A stretch of DNA of 64,000 bases, taken from NCBI GenBank assembly GCA_934393265.1, contig CAKRQL010000004.1, forward strand, positions 310,001-374,000, in the 5' to 3' direction. Below, piece after piece: positions 15,914-26,079 of the stretch (position 1 is its first letter; each line of letters begins with the position of its first letter). The stretch is from an uncultured Eubacteriales bacterium (GTDB lineage Bacteria > Bacillota > Clostridia > Oscillospirales > CAG-272). A program made the position numbers and the translations under genes. The notes beneath the pieces were generated by a model. It did not search any database, was not told the DNA's origin, and saw nothing but the letters and a program-made list of their open reading frames with translations.

Positions 15914-17677
15914 TCAAAGGCTGTACTTTTTGCGGTACTCCTCAAATCTCTCCTTGAAGTGGTCACCGCCGCGCTTTACAGAGTCGAGGTACTCATGCAT
16001 ATTGAGCGACGAGAACTCCGATATTTCTATAACGCACCCGGCGATGTTCGAGCAGTGGTCTGCCACTCTCTCGTAGTTTGTAAGCATATCGGAGAGGACA
16101 AATCCGTGCTCTATCGTACATTCGGATTTCTGGAGCCGGAGGACGTGATTTAATTTTATCCTGTCCCGCAGCTCGTCGACTACCTCCTCGAGCGGCTCTA
16201 CCTGTCCTGCAAGCTGTACGTTGTTCTCGATGAATGAGCGGATCGCCATATTCAGTATCTCGGCGACAGCCGCCTGAATAACCGTCATCTCGCGGTTCGC
16301 GTCTCCCGAGAAGGTTATCTTCTTCTCACGCATCTCCTCCGCAGACTCTACGATATTGACCGAATGGTCTGATATACGCTCGAGGTCTCCTATTATATGC
16401 AGGAGCTTTGTTATCTGACGGTGGTCTGCCTCATCGACGCTGCAGCTCGAGAGCTTTACAAGATATGTGCCGAGGTTATCCTCGTAGATATCCGCGCGCT
16501 CCTCAAGGTCGCGCACCTCGTCTGCCAACTTCATATCATAGGAATTGAACACCGACATTGCCTTTGTCATAGCGGAATATGCGGTCTTTGCCATATCGAC
16601 GGTTACATCGGTCGCGCGCTGTACCGCAAGGGTAGGAGTATTGAAAAGGCGCTCATCAAGGAGATTGACATTCTCGGTCGTGCCCTTGTCCTTATCCGGG
16701 ACGCTCAGCGTCGCGAGCTTCACAAGGGGCTTTGCTATCAGGGCACCTAAGCCTATCTGGACTATCTTGAACGCGGTGTGCACGGCGGCGACGCCCCATG
16801 CGCTTATCGCTCCGTCAAGGAACGGTATATCGACAATTGCGGTCACAAGGCAGTACAGAGCGAGACATATCGAGGAGCATATAATATTGTAATACAGATG
16901 GATAAGCGCGGCGCGCTTGCCGTTTTTATTCGCTCCTATCGAGGAGAGAATAGCCGTTATACAGGTTCCTATATTCTGACCGAGTATAATAGGGATGGCG
17001 AGATTATAGGTTATAACTCCGGTGGTACAGAGCGACTGCAATATACCGACGGAGGCGGCGGACGACTGAACCACCGCGGTTATAAGAGTTCCGGCAAGGA
17101 TGCCGAACAGCGGATTTCTGAAAAGGGTCATCATCTCGGCGAAGCTCTCGTTCTCGGCGAGACCGCCTACCGCACCGCTCATCATATCCATGCCGCACAT
17201 AAGGACGGCAAAGCCGATAAGTATCGCGGCTATATCGCGCTTTTTACCGCGCTTTATGAACATCAGTATTCCGACGCCGACTATTGCCAAAATCGGAACC
17301 CACGACCCGGGCTTCAGCCACTGGACAGCCGAGGATATTTCCGCCCCCTCGCCGAGGGAGGATAATGCCGTCAGCCAATATGTGACGGTGGCGCCGACAT
17401 TCGCGCCTATTATCACGCCCACAGACTGGGCAAGGGTCATTGTCCCGGAATTCACAAATCCGACCACCATAACGGTGGTGGCGGACGAGGACTGGACAAC
17501 CGCGGTGACAGCGAGACCGAGGAAGAAGCCGCGCACGGGGCTCGATGTCATTTTATCGAGGAATGATTTGAGCTTCGTACCTGCGCTTTTCTTCAGTCCG
17601 TCGCTCATCACCTGCATACCGTAGAGGAAGAGCGCGAGACCGCACAGGAGGCTCAACGCATCAAAAACAGTGAACAT
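15914..17677 (-). CDS. Na/Pi cotransporter family protein with PhoU-like tail
   Basis: A 587-residue protein. Residues about 1-310 hold two related sets of membrane helices with the duplicated QSSSATT and QSSAAS motifs that mark the NptA/PNaS family of sodium-dependent phosphate carriers. From about residue 350 the sequence becomes helical and charged, matching a PhoU-like domain thought to sense phosphate status. This fused form is common in Firmicutes. It lies 42 bases after the guanylate-kinase-like gene on the same strand and ends the long colinear run. AGGAAA precedes the ATG at 17677. Substrate may be phosphate, but export or c-di-nucleotide links in some relatives leave room. Confidence 0.93.
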   Translation of the reverse strand: MFTVFDALSLLCGLALFLYGMQVMSDGLKKSAGTKLKSFLDKMTSSPVRGFFLGLAVTAVVQSSSATTVMVVGFVNSGTMTLAQSVGVIIGANVGATVTYWLTALSSLGEGAEISSAVQWLKPGSWVPILAIVGVGILMFIKRGKKRDIAAILIGFAVLMCGMDMMSGAVGGLAENESFAEMMTLFRNPLFGILAGTLITAVVQSSAASVGILQSLCTTGVITYNLAIPIILGQNIGTCITAILSSIGANKNGKRAALIHLYYNIICSSICLALYCLVTAIVDIPFLDGAISAWGVAAVHTAFKIVQIGLGALIAKPLVKLATLSVPDKDKGTTENVNLLDERLFNTPTLAVQRATDVTVDMAKTAYSAMTKAMSVFNSYDMKLADEVRDLEERADIYEDNLGTYLVKLSSCSVDEADHRQITKLLHIIGDLERISDHSVNIVESAEEMREKKITFSGDANREMTVIQAAVAEILNMAIRSFIENNVQLAGQVEPLEEVVDELRDRIKLNHVLRLQKSECTIEHGFVLSDMLTNYERVADHCSNIAGCVIEISEFSSLNMHEYLDSVKRGGDHFKERFEEYRKKYSL

Positions 17678-17719
17678 ATAAAGTTATTTTTCCTATTCTT
17701 TGCTTATCGTGCGGAGCCG

Positions 17720-18391
17720 TCAGCCGTCCGCGAGTTTTTTTCTTCCCTCCTCCGCAAGGCGCGGAAGAGCCTCCCTGCCGTCCGGCGGCGGGGTTCCCTC
17801 TCTTACTCCGTCAAAGGCGGAAATAATCTCACGGACGGTGCCGTCCACGGTGACATTCCGGACGAAGAAGTCGATACATCCTCCGAAATCTCCCGAGAGT
17901 GCCGCATAATCCTCGGCATTACGGTTTGTCCGATAGATATAATCATTTTTCTTCTGCTCGTCCGGCTCGCCGGTCATGAGGCGTTCCGCAAGGCGGGCTT
18001 CAAGGGTATCAAGGAAATCGTAGATATAGACTACAACGGGTGTAAAATCCCGCTTTTTTGATTTTAAGGAGAGTATACCGTTCTTATCAAGTATCAGAAA
18101 AGGATATTTTCCGCTCTTAAATATGCGGTCAAGCTCTGCCTGCTGTGTCCCGTAGCGGTAACCGGCGTACTCCATATACTCGAGCATGCCGCCGGATGCG
18201 ACTATCTTCATAAACCCGCTGTCGTCTATATGGATATATCCGTCGTCCGCGCTGCCGACCCTCGGCGGGCGGGTCCGCGTCGAGCGGACATAGGAAAACC
18301 TGCTGTCGGACGCGAATATCGCATCCATTACGGTTGTCTTCCCTACCGCGGACGGACCCGCTATGACAAGGGCGTATCTGTCCCCCGTCAT
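17720..18391 (-). CDS. Guanylate-kinase-like protein
   Basis: A 223-residue protein with Walker A GPSAVGKTT near residues 12-20 and the GMP-binding TRTRPPRVG and EYMEYAGYRYGT segments that define guanylate kinases. The strand before the hinge reads LILDKNGI where housekeeping Gmk has LEIDVQG, and the lid is unusual, so it is diverged. It does not sit in the yicC-gmk-rpoZ context typical of gmk. It may be the only Gmk of the cell or a paralogue with another nucleotide or RNA substrate. Its ATG overlaps the serS stop (ATGA), so it is translated with serS. The last 25 residues form a charged extension. Confidence 0.78.
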   Translation of the reverse strand: MTGDRYALVIAGPSAVGKTTVMDAIFASDSRFSYVRSTRTRPPRVGSADDGYIHIDDSGFMKIVASGGMLEYMEYAGYRYGTQQAELDRIFKSGKYPFLILDKNGILSLKSKKRDFTPVVVYIYDFLDTLEARLAERLMTGEPDEQKKNDYIYRTNRNAEDYAALSGDFGGCIDFFVRNVTVDGTVREIISAFDGVREGTPPPDGREALPRLAEEGRKKLADG

Positions 18392-19677
18392 CTTTTCGGC
18401 ACGAGCTTCACGGCGCCACCCATATAGGGACGGAGAACCTCGGGTATTTTCACCGTGCCGTCGGCACAGAGATTGTTTTCAAGGAACGCGATAAGCATAC
18501 GCGGAGGCGCGACGACGGTGTTGTTCAGGGTATGCGCAAGATAGTTCTTGCCGTCCTCGCCCTTTATGCGTATTTTCAGGCGGCGTGCCTGTGCATCTCC
18601 GAGATTGGAGCAGGAGCCTACCTCAAAGTACTTTTTCTGCCTCGGCGACCATGCCTCGACATCGAGCGAGCGCACCTTAAGGTCTGCGAGGTCGCCGGAG
18701 CAGCACTCAAGAGTGCGGACCGGGATGTCCATAGAGCGGAACAGGTCTACGGTATTCTGCCAGAGCTTATCAAACCACATCTTTGAATCCTCGGGCTTAC
18801 ATACCACTATCATCTCCTGCTTTTCAAACTGGTGGATACGGTAGACGCCGCGCTCCTCAAGTCCGTGCGCGCCCTTTTCCTTTCTGAAGCAGGGCGAATA
18901 GGAGGTGAGGGTCTGCGGGAGCTTTGACTCCGGGATTATCTGGTCTATGAACTTACCTATCATGGAGTGCTCGGAGGTTCCTATAAGATAGAGGTCCTCG
19001 CCTTCTATCTTATACATCATGGCGTCCATCTCCGCAAAGGACATAACGCCGGTTACGACGCCGGACCTTATCATAAAGGGCGGCACGCAGTAGGTAAATC
19101 CGCGGTTTATCATGAAGTCGCGGGCGTAGGAGATTACGGCGGAATGCAGACGGGCTATATCGCCCATGAGGTAATAGAAGCCGTTTCCGGCGACGCGACG
19201 TGCGCTGTCAAGGTCTATTCCGTCAAAGGACTCCATTATATCGGTATGATACGGTATCTCGAAGTCCGGAACCACGGGCTCACCGAACCGCTCACGCTCC
19301 ACATTCTCGGAGTCGTCCTTTCCTATCGGAACGGTGGGGTCGATTATATTCGGAATGACCATCATTATCTTTGTTACGCGCTCGCTGAGTTCCGCTTCCT
19401 TTGCTTCACATTCGGCGAGCTCTGCCGCCTCGCGCGCGACCTCTGCCTTTGCAGCCTCTGCCTCCTCGAGCTTCTTCTGCGCCATGAGCGCGCCTATGCT
19501 TTTTGAGATACGGTTGCGGTCTGCGCGGAGCTCGTCTGCACGGCGCTTGTTCTGACGGAGCTCCTCGTCAAGGGCTATCACCTCGTCTACAAGCGGGAGC
19601 TTCTGCTCCTGGAACTTGTTTCTGATGTTCTGCTTTACAGCATCCGGATTTTCACGAAGGAATTTAATGTCTATCAT
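18388..19677 (-). CDS. serS: Serine--tRNA ligase
   Basis: A 429-residue class II synthetase. The N-terminal coiled-coil arm (about residues 25-110) that grips the long variable arm of tRNA-Ser is clear from the Glu/Ala/Lys heptads. Motif 2 is FRKEKGAHGLEERGVYR and motif 3 lies in NTVVAPPRMLIAFLENN. Length matches the family. GGAGAAAAGG precedes the ATG. The gap to leuS is only 37 bases, too short for a T-box leader, so it must be read from the upstream genes. Confidence 0.97.
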   Translation of the reverse strand: MIDIKFLRENPDAVKQNIRNKFQEQKLPLVDEVIALDEELRQNKRRADELRADRNRISKSIGALMAQKKLEEAEAAKAEVAREAAELAECEAKEAELSERVTKIMMVIPNIIDPTVPIGKDDSENVERERFGEPVVPDFEIPYHTDIMESFDGIDLDSARRVAGNGFYYLMGDIARLHSAVISYARDFMINRGFTYCVPPFMIRSGVVTGVMSFAEMDAMMYKIEGEDLYLIGTSEHSMIGKFIDQIIPESKLPQTLTSYSPCFRKEKGAHGLEERGVYRIHQFEKQEMIVVCKPEDSKMWFDKLWQNTVDLFRSMDIPVRTLECCSGDLADLKVRSLDVEAWSPRQKKYFEVGSCSNLGDAQARRLKIRIKGEDGKNYLAHTLNNTVVAPPRMLIAFLENNLCADGTVKIPEVLRPYMGGAVKLVPKR

Positions 19678-19714
19678 ACCTTTTCTCCATATATAAGTAT
19701 TCTTTTTTTGAATA

Positions 19715-22117
19715 TTACTTAACGACGATATTGATTATCTTTCCGGGGACGACGATTTCCTTGACTACCGTCTTACCGTCAATTGCCTCAGAGACCTTCG
19801 GGTCGGAGCGGGCGGCGGCGAGCGCCGCGTCCTTATCTGAGTCCTTTGAGAGGTCGATAACGCTCTTTACCTTGCCGTTTATCTGTACGGGGACTTTGAC
19901 GGTGTCGTCTACGGTCTTTTCCTCGTCAAACTCCGGCCACGGAGCAAGGGACACAAGCCCCGCGCCCCCTATGCGCTCCCAGACCTCCTCCGCAATATGC
20001 GGGGCAAATGGTGAGATAAGGCGTGTGAACACGGCGAGGTCTCCCCTGTTTACCCGCCCTGCGGCGTACATCTCGTTTATGAGGGTCATCATCGCGGCTA
20101 TCGCGGTGTTGAACTTCATGGAGTCGATATCAAGGGTAACCTTTTTCACGGTCTTATGAACAAGACGCTCGATTTCCTGCGTGGCGGGCTCGTCCGTCAC
20201 CATATCAAGGAGCCCGAAGAAACGCTCAAGGAACCGCTTACAGCCCTTTATAGACTGCGTATTCCACGGGGCTGACTGCTCAAAATCTCCGATAAACATC
20301 TCATAGAGACGGAGAGTATCCGCGCCGTAGTCGCGGACTATATCGTCGGGATTTACCACGTTACCGCGCGACTTTGACATCTTTTCGCCGTTCTCGCCGA
20401 GGATCATACCGTGGCTCGTGCGTTTGAGATAGGGCTCCTTATACGGGAGTATATCTATATCGTAGAGAAACTTTGCCCAGAAACGGGAGTAAAGCAGGTG
20501 GAGCGTTGTGTGCTCCATTCCGCCGTTATACCAGTCTACCGGCATCCAGTACCGGAGCGCCTCGGGCGAGGCGAGCTCCTTATCGTTATGCGGGTCACAA
20601 TAGCGGAGAAAGTACCATGACGAGCCTGCCCACTGGGGCATTGTGTCGGTCTCACGCTTTGCGTCAGCACCGCACCTCGGGCACTTGCAATTCACCCAGT
20701 CGGTGATAAGCGACAGCGGCGATTCTCCCGAATCGGTGGGTTCGTATGACTCAACCTCCGGGAGGGTCAGCGGCAATGCCGACTCCGGGAGCGGGACCCA
20801 GCCGCAATGCGGACAATTTACCATGGGAATGGGCTCTCCCCAGTATCTCTGGCGGGAGAAAACCCAGTCGCGGAGCTTGAAATTCGTTTTCGCCACTCCG
20901 ACGCCGCGCTTTTCAAGGTAGGCTATCATTGCGCGCTTTGCATCCTGCACCTCCATTCCGTCAAGGAAGCCGGAATTGACAAGCTTACCTGTCGCAGTGT
21001 CGGTATATGCCGCCTCGTCGACATTTCCGCCGGCGACAACCTCGACTATCGGGAGGTTGAATTTTTTCGCAAACGCCCAGTCGCGCTCGTCATGCGCGGG
21101 GACCGCCATTATCGCCCCCGTGCCGTAGGCGGCAAGGACATAATCGGATACGAAAATCGGTATTTCCTTACCCGTCGCAGGGTTTATCGCCGTTATACCC
21201 GAGATACGGACGCCGGTCTTTTCCTTTACAAGCTCCGTGCGCTCGAAGTCGGATTTTCTCGCCGCGGCGTCGCGGTATGCGGATATTTCCTCATAGTTTT
21301 CGATTTTCTTTTTATTGTTCTCTATAAAGGCGTGCTCCGGAGCTATTACCATATAGGTAGCGCCGAAGAGAGTGTCGCACCTCGTTGTATAGACGCGGAG
21401 GCTCTCTCCCGCCGTGGTATCGAAGTCTATCTCCGCGCCCTCGGACTTGCCTATCCAGTTCTTCTGCTGGGTCTTGACCTTTTCTATGTATTCAAGCCCG
21501 TCGAGGTCGGATATAAGCCTGTCGGCGTACTCGGTTATTTTCAGCATCCACTGGCTCTTCACCTTGCGGATTACCGGCGCGCCGCACCGCTCGCATACAC
21601 CGTTCACGACCTCCTCGTTTGCAAGGACGACCTTACATGAGGTACAGAAGTTGACAGCCATTTCCTTTTTGTAAGCGAGACCGTGCTCATAGAGCTTTAA
21701 GAATATCCACTGCGTCCACTTATAGTAATCCGGGGATGTGGTATTTATCTCGCGGGACCAGTCAAAGGAGAGCCCGAGCGAATGAAGCTGTGACCTGAAA
21801 CGGGCGACATTGCGCTCTGTCACTATCTTCGGGTGGATTTTATTCTTTATGGCGTAGTTTTCCGTCGGGAGCCCGAACGCATCCCACCCCATCGGAAAGA
21901 GGACATTATAGCCCTGCATACGCTTTTTTCTCGAAACTATATCGAGCGCCGTATACGGTCTCGGATGCCCGACATGGAGCCCCTGCCCCGACGGGTACGG
22001 GAACTCGACAAGCGCGTAATACTTCGGGATTGTGAAATCCTGCTTTGCCTCAAAGGCATGTGCCTCATCCCACCTTGCCTGCCATTTTGCTTCAATGCTT
22101 TTGTAGTCGTAATTCAT
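19715..22117 (-). CDS. leuS: Leucine--tRNA ligase
   Basis: An 800-residue class I synthetase of the bacterial type. The HIGH motif appears as HVGH at residues 48-51, the KMSKS loop as [15 protein letters not shown], and the CP1 editing domain carries [16 protein letters not shown]. Zinc-type cysteine pairs are present in the ZN-1 insert and in the CPHCGWV region. It begins 58 bases after rsfS with AAAGGA ahead of the ATG. No T-box leader fits in that gap. Confidence 0.97.
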   Translation of the reverse strand: MNYDYKSIEAKWQARWDEAHAFEAKQDFTIPKYYALVEFPYPSGQGLHVGHPRPYTALDIVSRKKRMQGYNVLFPMGWDAFGLPTENYAIKNKIHPKIVTERNVARFRSQLHSLGLSFDWSREINTTSPDYYKWTQWIFLKLYEHGLAYKKEMAVNFCTSCKVVLANEEVVNGVCERCGAPVIRKVKSQWMLKITEYADRLISDLDGLEYIEKVKTQQKNWIGKSEGAEIDFDTTAGESLRVYTTRCDTLFGATYMVIAPEHAFIENNKKKIENYEEISAYRDAAARKSDFERTELVKEKTGVRISGITAINPATGKEIPIFVSDYVLAAYGTGAIMAVPAHDERDWAFAKKFNLPIVEVVAGGNVDEAAYTDTATGKLVNSGFLDGMEVQDAKRAMIAYLEKRGVGVAKTNFKLRDWVFSRQRYWGEPIPMVNCPHCGWVPLPESALPLTLPEVESYEPTDSGESPLSLITDWVNCKCPRCGADAKRETDTMPQWAGSSWYFLRYCDPHNDKELASPEALRYWMPVDWYNGGMEHTTLHLLYSRFWAKFLYDIDILPYKEPYLKRTSHGMILGENGEKMSKSRGNVVNPDDIVRDYGADTLRLYEMFIGDFEQSAPWNTQSIKGCKRFLERFFGLLDMVTDEPATQEIERLVHKTVKKVTLDIDSMKFNTAIAAMMTLINEMYAAGRVNRGDLAVFTRLISPFAPHIAEEVWERIGGAGLVSLAPWPEFDEEKTVDDTVKVPVQINGKVKSVIDLSKDSDKDAALAAARSDPKVSEAIDGKTVVKEIVVPGKIINIVVK

Positions 22118-22175
22118 ATTTTTATGTTCCTTTTTGAACTTGAATTGCTTACAATTTTATCGGTCGGTATGTAGG

Positions 22176-22583
22176 TCACTCGCCCGCTATACCGAGCTTC
22201 TTATCCACCTCGTCATAGAGATCGGATATATCCACCGCGTGCCCGTCCGGCAGGAGCCGGTCGAAATTGTAGAACTCACGCGACTGGCGGTCAAAGATAT
22301 TGACGACGACATCTATATAGTCTACGAGAATCCATGACCTGCCGTATCTGCCCTCTGTTCTGCTCTCGTTTATCCCAAAATTTTCGGATATTTTCTCCGT
22401 TAACTCGTCCGAGAGTGCAAGAACATGCGTAGCCGAGCGGGCGGTCACATTGATGTAGTAATCGGTGACCGAGGACGAGAGCGTCACATCAAAGAGAGCG
22501 ACATCCTGAGCCTTGCTCTCAATTAAAATCTTCACCGCCTCGCGCGCGAGGTCGAGCGACGACATGTGTTTTCCGTTTTCCAT
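22176..22583 (-). CDS. rsfS: Ribosomal silencing factor RsfS (Iojap)
   Basis: A 135-residue protein of the RsfS/Iojap family that binds L14 of the large subunit and blocks subunit joining in starvation. The conserved parts AQDVALFDVTLSSSVTDYYI and GRSWILVDYIDVVVNIF are present. The open frame runs back to 22652, but GGAGG seven bases before the ATG at 22583 decides the start. It sits in the classic nadD-yqeK-LCP-rsfS order, 34 bases after the LCP gene. Confidence 0.95.
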   Translation of the reverse strand: MENGKHMSSLDLAREAVKILIESKAQDVALFDVTLSSSVTDYYINVTARSATHVLALSDELTEKISENFGINESRTEGRYGRSWILVDYIDVVVNIFDRQSREFYNFDRLLPDGHAVDISDLYDEVDKKLGIAGE

Positions 22584-22617
22584 ATTTATACCTCCGGGTA
22601 AATGGCAGGGGTGTCCC

Positions 22618-23553
22618 CTACTCTGTTTTTTCTCTTTTATATATTTCGGCAAATTCCGGTATATCCGGGTTCAGCAGCCGTCTCTGCGGGTCGAAGCCGC
22701 CGGACACAAGAAGATAATCTCTCACAGCACGCTCTGCCGCCGCGCGGCAGACGACGTAATATGAGGCGCCCGTGTCTGACATCGCGGGCTCGCCGGGGAG
22801 GGTCAGATAGGTCGCCGCGGCACTCTTCAGCTTTCGGAAACTACGCGTTGCAAACGCCACGGTCTCGCCGAGCGGGATATTCGTTATCAGGTGCTCTCTT
22901 GCTGTTCGCAGGAGCGAGACAAGCTCCGGCAGAGAGAGCGAGGTGAGCTTTTTTCTGAAAGCCTCCATAAAGAGCTTCTGCGCGTCGAGCCGCCCTATAT
23001 CCCCGCTACTGTAGCCCGCGCGGTAGCGTATAAAGCGCGCGGCAGACTCGCCGTCAAGGTGATTTTCCCCAGCGCACAGCGAGAGCCCCATATCGCTTGG
23101 AGCCGAATAATCCTCCGGGAGCGTCATATCCACTCCGCCGACGCTGTCTACAATATGGACGAAGCCCTCCGGCGTGAACGCCACATATCCGTCAAGCTCC
23201 GCGCCGAGGACAGACGACATCTCGCCCGTCAGACGGGAGAGTGCCTCTTCTCTTCCTATCCCGCGGGCGCGGGCGGAGGCGGTCAGCTGATTTATCTTAT
23301 TCTGCGCCGTCCCGGCGGAGAAGTAGGTGTCGCGCGGAATCTGAACAACCGATACGCGGTTGTTCTCCCCCGAGTAACGTACTGCCATAATGACATCCGA
23401 GTTATCCGCCACGTCATCAAGCCCGATAACGAGAACGAGCGGGTCACCACCCGGGATATATGCACCGACGCGCTCTGCGGCGGTGGCGGCGCAGGATGGA
23501 AATGCAATATTTATTATAAGTACGGCGGCAAGTATCGCTATCAGCTTTTTCAT
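22618..23553 (-). CDS. LytR-CpsA-Psr (LCP) family protein
   Basis: A 311-residue extracytoplasmic enzyme. A signal or anchor segment (residues 1-20) is followed by the LCP domain: IGLDDVADNSDVIMAVRYS, the basic VVQIPRDTYF and NKINQLTASARARG motifs, and DSVGGVDMTLPEDY. LCP proteins transfer wall polymers from lipid carriers to peptidoglycan, or cleave the phosphate link. The cysteine at 21 (AFPSC) is not a good lipobox. The placement between yqeK and rsfS recurs in Clostridia. It lies 87 bases after yqeK. Confidence 0.93.
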   Translation of the reverse strand: MKKLIAILAAVLIINIAFPSCAATAAERVGAYIPGGDPLVLVIGLDDVADNSDVIMAVRYSGENNRVSVVQIPRDTYFSAGTAQNKINQLTASARARGIGREEALSRLTGEMSSVLGAELDGYVAFTPEGFVHIVDSVGGVDMTLPEDYSAPSDMGLSLCAGENHLDGESAARFIRYRAGYSSGDIGRLDAQKLFMEAFRKKLTSLSLPELVSLLRTAREHLITNIPLGETVAFATRSFRKLKSAAATYLTLPGEPAMSDTGASYYVVCRAAAERAVRDYLLVSGGFDPQRRLLNPDIPEFAEIYKREKTE

Positions 23554-23640
23554 AACAGATCCCCCGGCTTTTTTCTTTTATTGTTTCAGAAAAGCCGGCA
23601 AATAAAACCTGTTAAATTCTTCATCGCGGTACGGCGCAAG

Positions 23641-24270
23641 TCATGTATTCTCTTCAAGCCGCAGGCGGAGCGCGTCCCGCATCGCAATCATACGGTCGTT
23701 TACCGTTATGCCTCGGCGGGAAAGGTTATCCTCGGTCAGGCGGATTATCCGCATGAGCGTCTCGTCAAGCGCGCGCTCCGGCGGGTAGCCCGGCGTCGTC
23801 AGACGCATGATAAGAAAATTTCTCATATCCGTACAGGAAAGGTAGACTCTTGTCTCCTCCACATAGTCGGACACGAATATTATTTTGTCAAAGGTGGACA
23901 TCACCGCATCTCCCACCGTGTGCTTGAACACAGCGGACAGAATATTATCCGTTGCGAAAGCGGGAAAGTCACGCGCTATCACAAACGGCGCGGTGAAGGA
24001 ATGAAAGACCGACGGGGTCGCGTAATCGTTCTCGGTGAAGCTTACACCCGAGCGGCGCATTATATCTCTCTGCTCTGCCTGCGGCAGTTCCTTTGTCACA
24101 TCGTGGAGGAGAGCCGCGGCAGAAAGCTCCGACGGGTCTGTCCACGGGAAGAACTGAGCCAGCCGCCCGGTCATACGCATGACGCCGAGAGTATGCGAAT
24201 ACCGCTTTTCACTCATGCGCAGGCTCACATCAGCCGAGAGAGCCGTAAGCTCGTTTTCGGAATATTTCAT
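23641..24270 (-). CDS. yqeK: HD-domain Ap4A hydrolase, YqeK family
   Basis: A 209-residue HD-superfamily protein. The metal-binding residues are in RYSHTLGVMRM (first His) and AALLHDVTKELP (His-Asp), with a further His in FKHTVGDAVMSTFDKIIF and a following Asp. Characterised YqeK enzymes split diadenosine tetraphosphate symmetrically into two ADP. Its ATG overlaps the nadD stop by four bases, the usual YqeK-NadD pairing. Confidence 0.94.
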   Translation of the reverse strand: MKYSENELTALSADVSLRMSEKRYSHTLGVMRMTGRLAQFFPWTDPSELSAAALLHDVTKELPQAEQRDIMRRSGVSFTENDYATPSVFHSFTAPFVIARDFPAFATDNILSAVFKHTVGDAVMSTFDKIIFVSDYVEETRVYLSCTDMRNFLIMRLTTPGYPPERALDETLMRIIRLTEDNLSRRGITVNDRMIAMRDALRLRLEENT

Positions 24271-24878
24271 TTGTAAAGCCCCTGCTTATTGATATAATCG
24301 AGGACGCGCCCCGGAACAAGCCCGCGCGGCACATCTCCTCTTGATATTGCGGCGCGTATATCGCTCGACGACAGCTCTGTCGCCTCCCTGTCGAGGACGG
24401 TTATTTCGGCGCCGTATTTTTCGGTGTAAAGGCGTGTTTTTTCCTCAACAGCCTGTCGGAGTGCCTCGTCGTTTTCCCGGCGGGCAAGACAGATATGCGA
24501 GAGACGGAATATCACCTCCGGGCAATGCCAGCTCTCGAGGGTCAGGAACATATCCGTGCCTATCAGCATGAATATCCGCCCTGTGCCTCCCACGGAAAGC
24601 TCTGTCAGAGTATCCGATGTATAGCTTTTTCCTCCGCGGGACAGCTCCATATCCGAGACCGTGACGCCCGGTATATCGCCGAAGGCGAGGCTGCACATAT
24701 TCAGTCGCTCCCCCGGTGTGACATCGGCGTCACACGCCTTATGCGGCGGGATGCAGGTCGGAATTATCAGAAGCCTGTCAAGTCGCATTTCGCGGATGAA
24801 ATCCCGCGCCGCGCCGACATGCCCTATATGCGGCGGGTCGAACGTCCCGCCGTAGATACCGAGGCGCACCGTGCTCAC
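24267..24878 (-). CDS. nadD: Nicotinate-nucleotide adenylyltransferase
   Basis: A 203-residue nucleotidyl transferase making deamido-NAD from nicotinate mononucleotide and ATP. The motif GGTFDPPHIGH sits at residues 10-20 and the C-terminal SSSDIRAAI matches the second signature (normally ISSTxIR). The start is a GTG at 24878 overlapping the yhbY stop (GTGA), so translation is coupled. Neighbours yhbY and yqeK are the usual partners. Confidence 0.96.
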   Translation of the reverse strand: MSTVRLGIYGGTFDPPHIGHVGAARDFIREMRLDRLLIIPTCIPPHKACDADVTPGERLNMCSLAFGDIPGVTVSDMELSRGGKSYTSDTLTELSVGGTGRIFMLIGTDMFLTLESWHCPEVIFRLSHICLARRENDEALRQAVEEKTRLYTEKYGAEITVLDREATELSSSDIRAAISRGDVPRGLVPGRVLDYINKQGLYK

Positions 24879-25165
24879 GGCAGCTCTATCCTCTTCTTAT
24901 TTTCCGACTCACGGTAGAGGACAAACCGGTTTCCGACGGTGCAGACTACATCCGCGCCGAGAGCCCCGGCTGTCTCCTCCGCCGCCTCACGCGCGGTATA
25001 CCCGCTCGAGGGGAGGACGGTGACCTTTATAAGCTCGCGCGCCTCAAGCGCGTTTCCGAGCTGGGTGCATATCTCGTCTCCGACGCCGCCCTTACCTATC
25101 TGGAATATCGGGTCGAGGCTCTGCGCCATCGAGCGCAGGTACGCACGTTGTTTACTGTTAAGCAT
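24875..25165 (-). CDS. yhbY: YhbY family RNA-binding protein (CRM domain)
   Basis: A 96-residue protein that is a single CRS1-YhbY domain. It shows the pattern LRSMAQSLDPIFQIGKGG with the GKGG loop, followed by ALEARELIKVTVL and a conserved RFVLYR strand near the end. YhbY associates with pre-50S particles. GAGGAG is ahead of the ATG. In many Firmicutes obg and rplU-rpmA are just upstream; here ftsY is, five bases away. Confidence 0.94.
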   Translation of the reverse strand: MLNSKQRAYLRSMAQSLDPIFQIGKGGVGDEICTQLGNALEARELIKVTVLPSSGYTAREAAEETAGALGADVVCTVGNRFVLYRESENKKRIELP

Positions 25166-25170
25166 TGTAT

Positions 25171-26079
25171 TTACTCCTCAAACAGCGCCGCAGAGAACTC
25201 GTCCGCGCGGAACGGCTTCATATCCTCTATCTGCTCTCCGACCCCGACAAATTTAACCGGGACGCCGAGCTCGCGCTTTATAGATATTATTATACCGCCC
25301 TTTGCGGTTCCGTCAAGCTTCGTTAAGACGAGACCGGTTATATGCGCCGCGTCACGGAATTCCTTTGCCTGAATTACCGCGTTCTGCCCTGTCGTCGCGT
25401 CGAGGACAAGGAGCGTCTCGCGAGAGGCGTCCGGAAGCTCTTTTGTTATTACACGGTCTATCTTCGAGAGCTCATCCATAAGATTTTTCTTATTATGGAG
25501 TCTGCCTGCGGTATCGATTATCAGGACATCGGCGCGTCGGCTTTTCACGGCGTTTATAGCGTCGTAAACCACCGATGCCGGGTCTGCCCCGGCATTCTGC
25601 CGTATCAGGTCGACGCCCGCGCGGGTGCACCAGACGGCGAGCTGCTCTGCCGCGGCGGCGCGGAAGGTATCGGCGGCGGCGACGACAACCTTTTTGCCCT
25701 GCCTTTTCAGCTCGTATGATATTTTTCCTATTGACGTTGTCTTTCCGACGCCGTTGACGCCTATTACAAGTATGACGGACGGGGTGGTATCAAGGTGCAG
25801 CGTCTCCTCCTCTCCTATCATGGAGCGGAGTATCGAAAGGAGCTCACGCTTGACATCAGCCGGGTCGGTTATCCGTTTTTCCTTTACGGTGTCGCGCAGG
25901 GTATCAAGTATCTCCTCCGTTGTCTCAACACCGAGGTCAGCCGAGATAAGAGCCTCCTCAAGCTCACAAAACAGCTCCTCGTCGACCTTATGAAACGCCT
26001 TGAAGATGCTGTCTATCTTGCCGACTATCGCATTTTTTGTCTTTATAAGTCCGTTTTTCAGTTTCTCAAAGAACCCCAT
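25171..26079 (-). CDS. ftsY: Signal recognition particle receptor FtsY
   Basis: A 302-residue NG-domain GTPase that receives SRP-ribosome complexes at the membrane. It has the N domain helices, the P-loop GVNGVGKTTSIGK, the DTAGRLHNKKNLMDEL segment and the TKLDGTAKGG closing motif. It lacks a long acidic A domain, as is usual in Gram-positives. A TTG at 26082 is in frame, but the ATG at 26079 with GGAGGAG upstream is the likely start. Its first 14 bases overlap the end of smc. No ffh or ylxM gene follows. Confidence 0.97.
   Translation of the reverse strand: MGFFEKLKNGLIKTKNAIVGKIDSIFKAFHKVDEELFCELEEALISADLGVETTEEILDTLRDTVKEKRITDPADVKRELLSILRSMIGEEETLHLDTTPSVILVIGVNGVGKTTSIGKISYELKRQGKKVVVAAADTFRAAAAEQLAVWCTRAGVDLIRQNAGADPASVVYDAINAVKSRRADVLIIDTAGRLHNKKNLMDELSKIDRVITKELPDASRETLLVLDATTGQNAVIQAKEFRDAAHITGLVLTKLDGTAKGGIIISIKRELGVPVKFVGVGEQIEDMKPFRADEFSAALFEE

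Noticed and set aside
19678..22175. T-box leaders for serS or leuS
   Set aside because: The gaps before serS (37 bases) and leuS (58 bases) are too short for a T-box and contain no specifier or T-box sequence.
22618..23553. Lipobox at AFPSC in the LCP protein
   Set aside because: Residue -3 is Phe and -2 is Pro, which does not suit lipoprotein signal peptidase; LCP proteins normally keep a membrane anchor.
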